NCBI RefSeq assembly: GCF_025857195.1
Contig: NZ_CP109793.1
Span: 45,967 to 109,966 of the forward strand
DNA: 64,000 nucleotides
From: Leisingera thetidis
Lineage (GTDB): Bacteria > Pseudomonadota > Alphaproteobacteria > Rhodobacterales > Rhodobacteraceae
Direction of reading: 5' to 3'
Part shown: one piece after another, positions 63,310 through 64,000 of the stretch
How positions within the stretch are numbered: position 1 is the first letter of the stretch
Layout of the letters: each line of letters starts with the position of its first letter
Program-made: the position numbers and the translations under genes
The notes under the pieces: model-generated
What the model was told of the DNA's origin: nothing
Database searches by the model: none
The model's input: the letters and a program-made list of their open reading frames with translations, nothing else

Positions 63310-64000
63310 GAACGCCGGCCGCTTCTGCTAGTCGGCTGTATTTCTCAGGTGGCCAGTGAAAGAAGCGTCCAGTCCGGCGTTCGTTTCAGATCATTCAGAA
63401 TTCTGCTGGCTAGCCCGGTATCTTGTTTTCGTCAAGTTTCACTCTGTTTGCCCTGCCAGTGGTTGATTGAGATGAACTCATGTACGGGCATCCTAGAGCG
63501 GCTAGTAGCGGCCAGCCAAAGGCGCTTAGATCAATAGAATAGGTGATGTAGTCGGAGAGCGGTGGAAGCTCTTAGGTGCGGCCACGTGGTTTGAACGCGT
63601 TATGGAAGCGTTCATCCAGTATGCGTTTCGTAGCGGTAGCTTATGGCCCTTACTGCAGTCTCCAAGAGAATCGCTTTAGGAGCGTTTTCTAGGCAAGCGG
63701 CCCGCGCCAACGCTGTGCCCCGCTATACCGTCCTCGTCAGTTTTCAAGTGGAGTCAGCCTCCACCCCGCCTGAAGAGGTCAAAAGCTAATATCTTTCAAT
63801 ACGTTAACAAAACTCAGCTGCGCGATAATACTAGATATAGCGGTAGGCGCTTACATGACTACAATCATCACTACATGGAAATCTCTTGCAAGGAGCGGGT
63901 ATTTGGTGGCATCACGGAAACTGTAACGCACAAAGCTGCTTAGCGGCCGTTCGGCGTTACGGAAGAGCCGCGATAAAGACGGCCGGACAAGGAGCAGTGA
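63310..64000. other. 691-bp terminal stretch with no recognised gene
   Basis: The longest frames are under 65 codons and lack ribosome sites or known motifs. No RNA gene or transposase relic could be recognised. A gene beginning outside the window cannot be excluded. Confidence 0.5.

Noticed and set aside
1..64000. CRISPR arrays, tRNA or rRNA genes
   Set aside because: No regularly spaced repeats or recognisable tRNA/rRNA sequences were seen on reading through; the only regular arrays are the IS66 leader and IS21 end repeats.

Overview
The window looks like a GC-rich alphaproteobacterium of the Rhodobacteraceae (Roseobacter group). The signs are TRAP transporters, a malonate mat locus, an ornithine-cyclodeaminase-family gene, an H-NS-like protein of the alphaproteobacterial type, and strong GC bias at third codon positions. 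It is an accessory region, probably plasmid, chromid or genomic island: catabolic operons are separated by at least nine insertion sequences or remnants (IS6, IS110/IS1111, IS256 x2, IS66, IS21, IS5, IS4, IS3, IS481). I see no rRNA, tRNA or CRISPR array.

Layout. 1-0.9 kb: IS6 and IS110 remnants. 1.0-16.1 kb: an aromatic-catabolism island. On the minus strand it has a nitrilase, gentisate 1,2-dioxygenase, a FAH-family hydrolase and maleate isomerase. Divergent from these are a LysR regulator, a TRAP transporter (dctPQM), a dienelactone hydrolase/SnoaL fusion, an SDR, an alpha/beta hydrolase, a sulfatase and a SulP permease. 16.1-20.9 kb: nested IS256, IS66 and IS21 DNA. 21.1-26.3 kb: a minus-strand ABC uptake operon with two paralogous binding proteins, a hydrolase and an RbsD-like protein. 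26.7-28.1 kb: second IS256 copy with a clean 9-bp target duplication. 28.1-31.8 kb: malonate locus (matB, malonyl-CoA decarboxylase, GntR-type matR). 32.0-34.6 kb: IS1111/IS110 and IS5 DNA. 34.7-49.7 kb: an amino-acid/alcohol catabolic region (pyruvate carboxylase, HAD phosphatase, alanine racemase, DapA-family lyase, two aldehyde dehydrogenases, proline-racemase-family enzyme, GMC oxidoreductase, LacI regulator, L-serine dehydratase). 49.7-58.7 kb: low-information mobile DNA with a lysozyme-like protein, DUF2958, H-NS-like protein, IS4, a truncated AbiEii-type nucleotidyltransferase and a nucleotide-cyclase-like protein. 58.8-63.3 kb: aminotransferase, ornithine-cyclodeaminase-family protein, interrupted LuxR regulator and a Fic protein.

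How it works together. Gentisate would be cleaved to maleylpyruvate, hydrolysed to maleate plus pyruvate, and maleate isomerised to fumarate, so no glutathione-dependent isomerase is needed. The TRAP transporter, sulfatase and SulP genes suggest that a sulfated aromatic may feed this route (inference). A 14-bp LacI-type operator (TGGGAACGWTTKCA and its variants) occurs in front of the DapA-family gene, the racemase-family gene, the lacI/aldehyde dehydrogenase divergent region and also the distant ABC operon. These probably form one regulon.

Caution on sequence quality. Many genes between 7 and 56 kb carry single-base shifts, usually in homopolymers (alpha/beta hydrolase, sulfatase, both IS256 transposases, matB, malonyl-CoA decarboxylase, pyruvate carboxylase, IS4). 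The two IS256 copies correct each other at all three of their indel sites. A degenerate 653-bp partial copy sits inside dctQ, and removing it exactly restores the gene. Uncorrected assembly errors are therefore as likely as real gene decay, and the entries typed pseudogene should be read that way.
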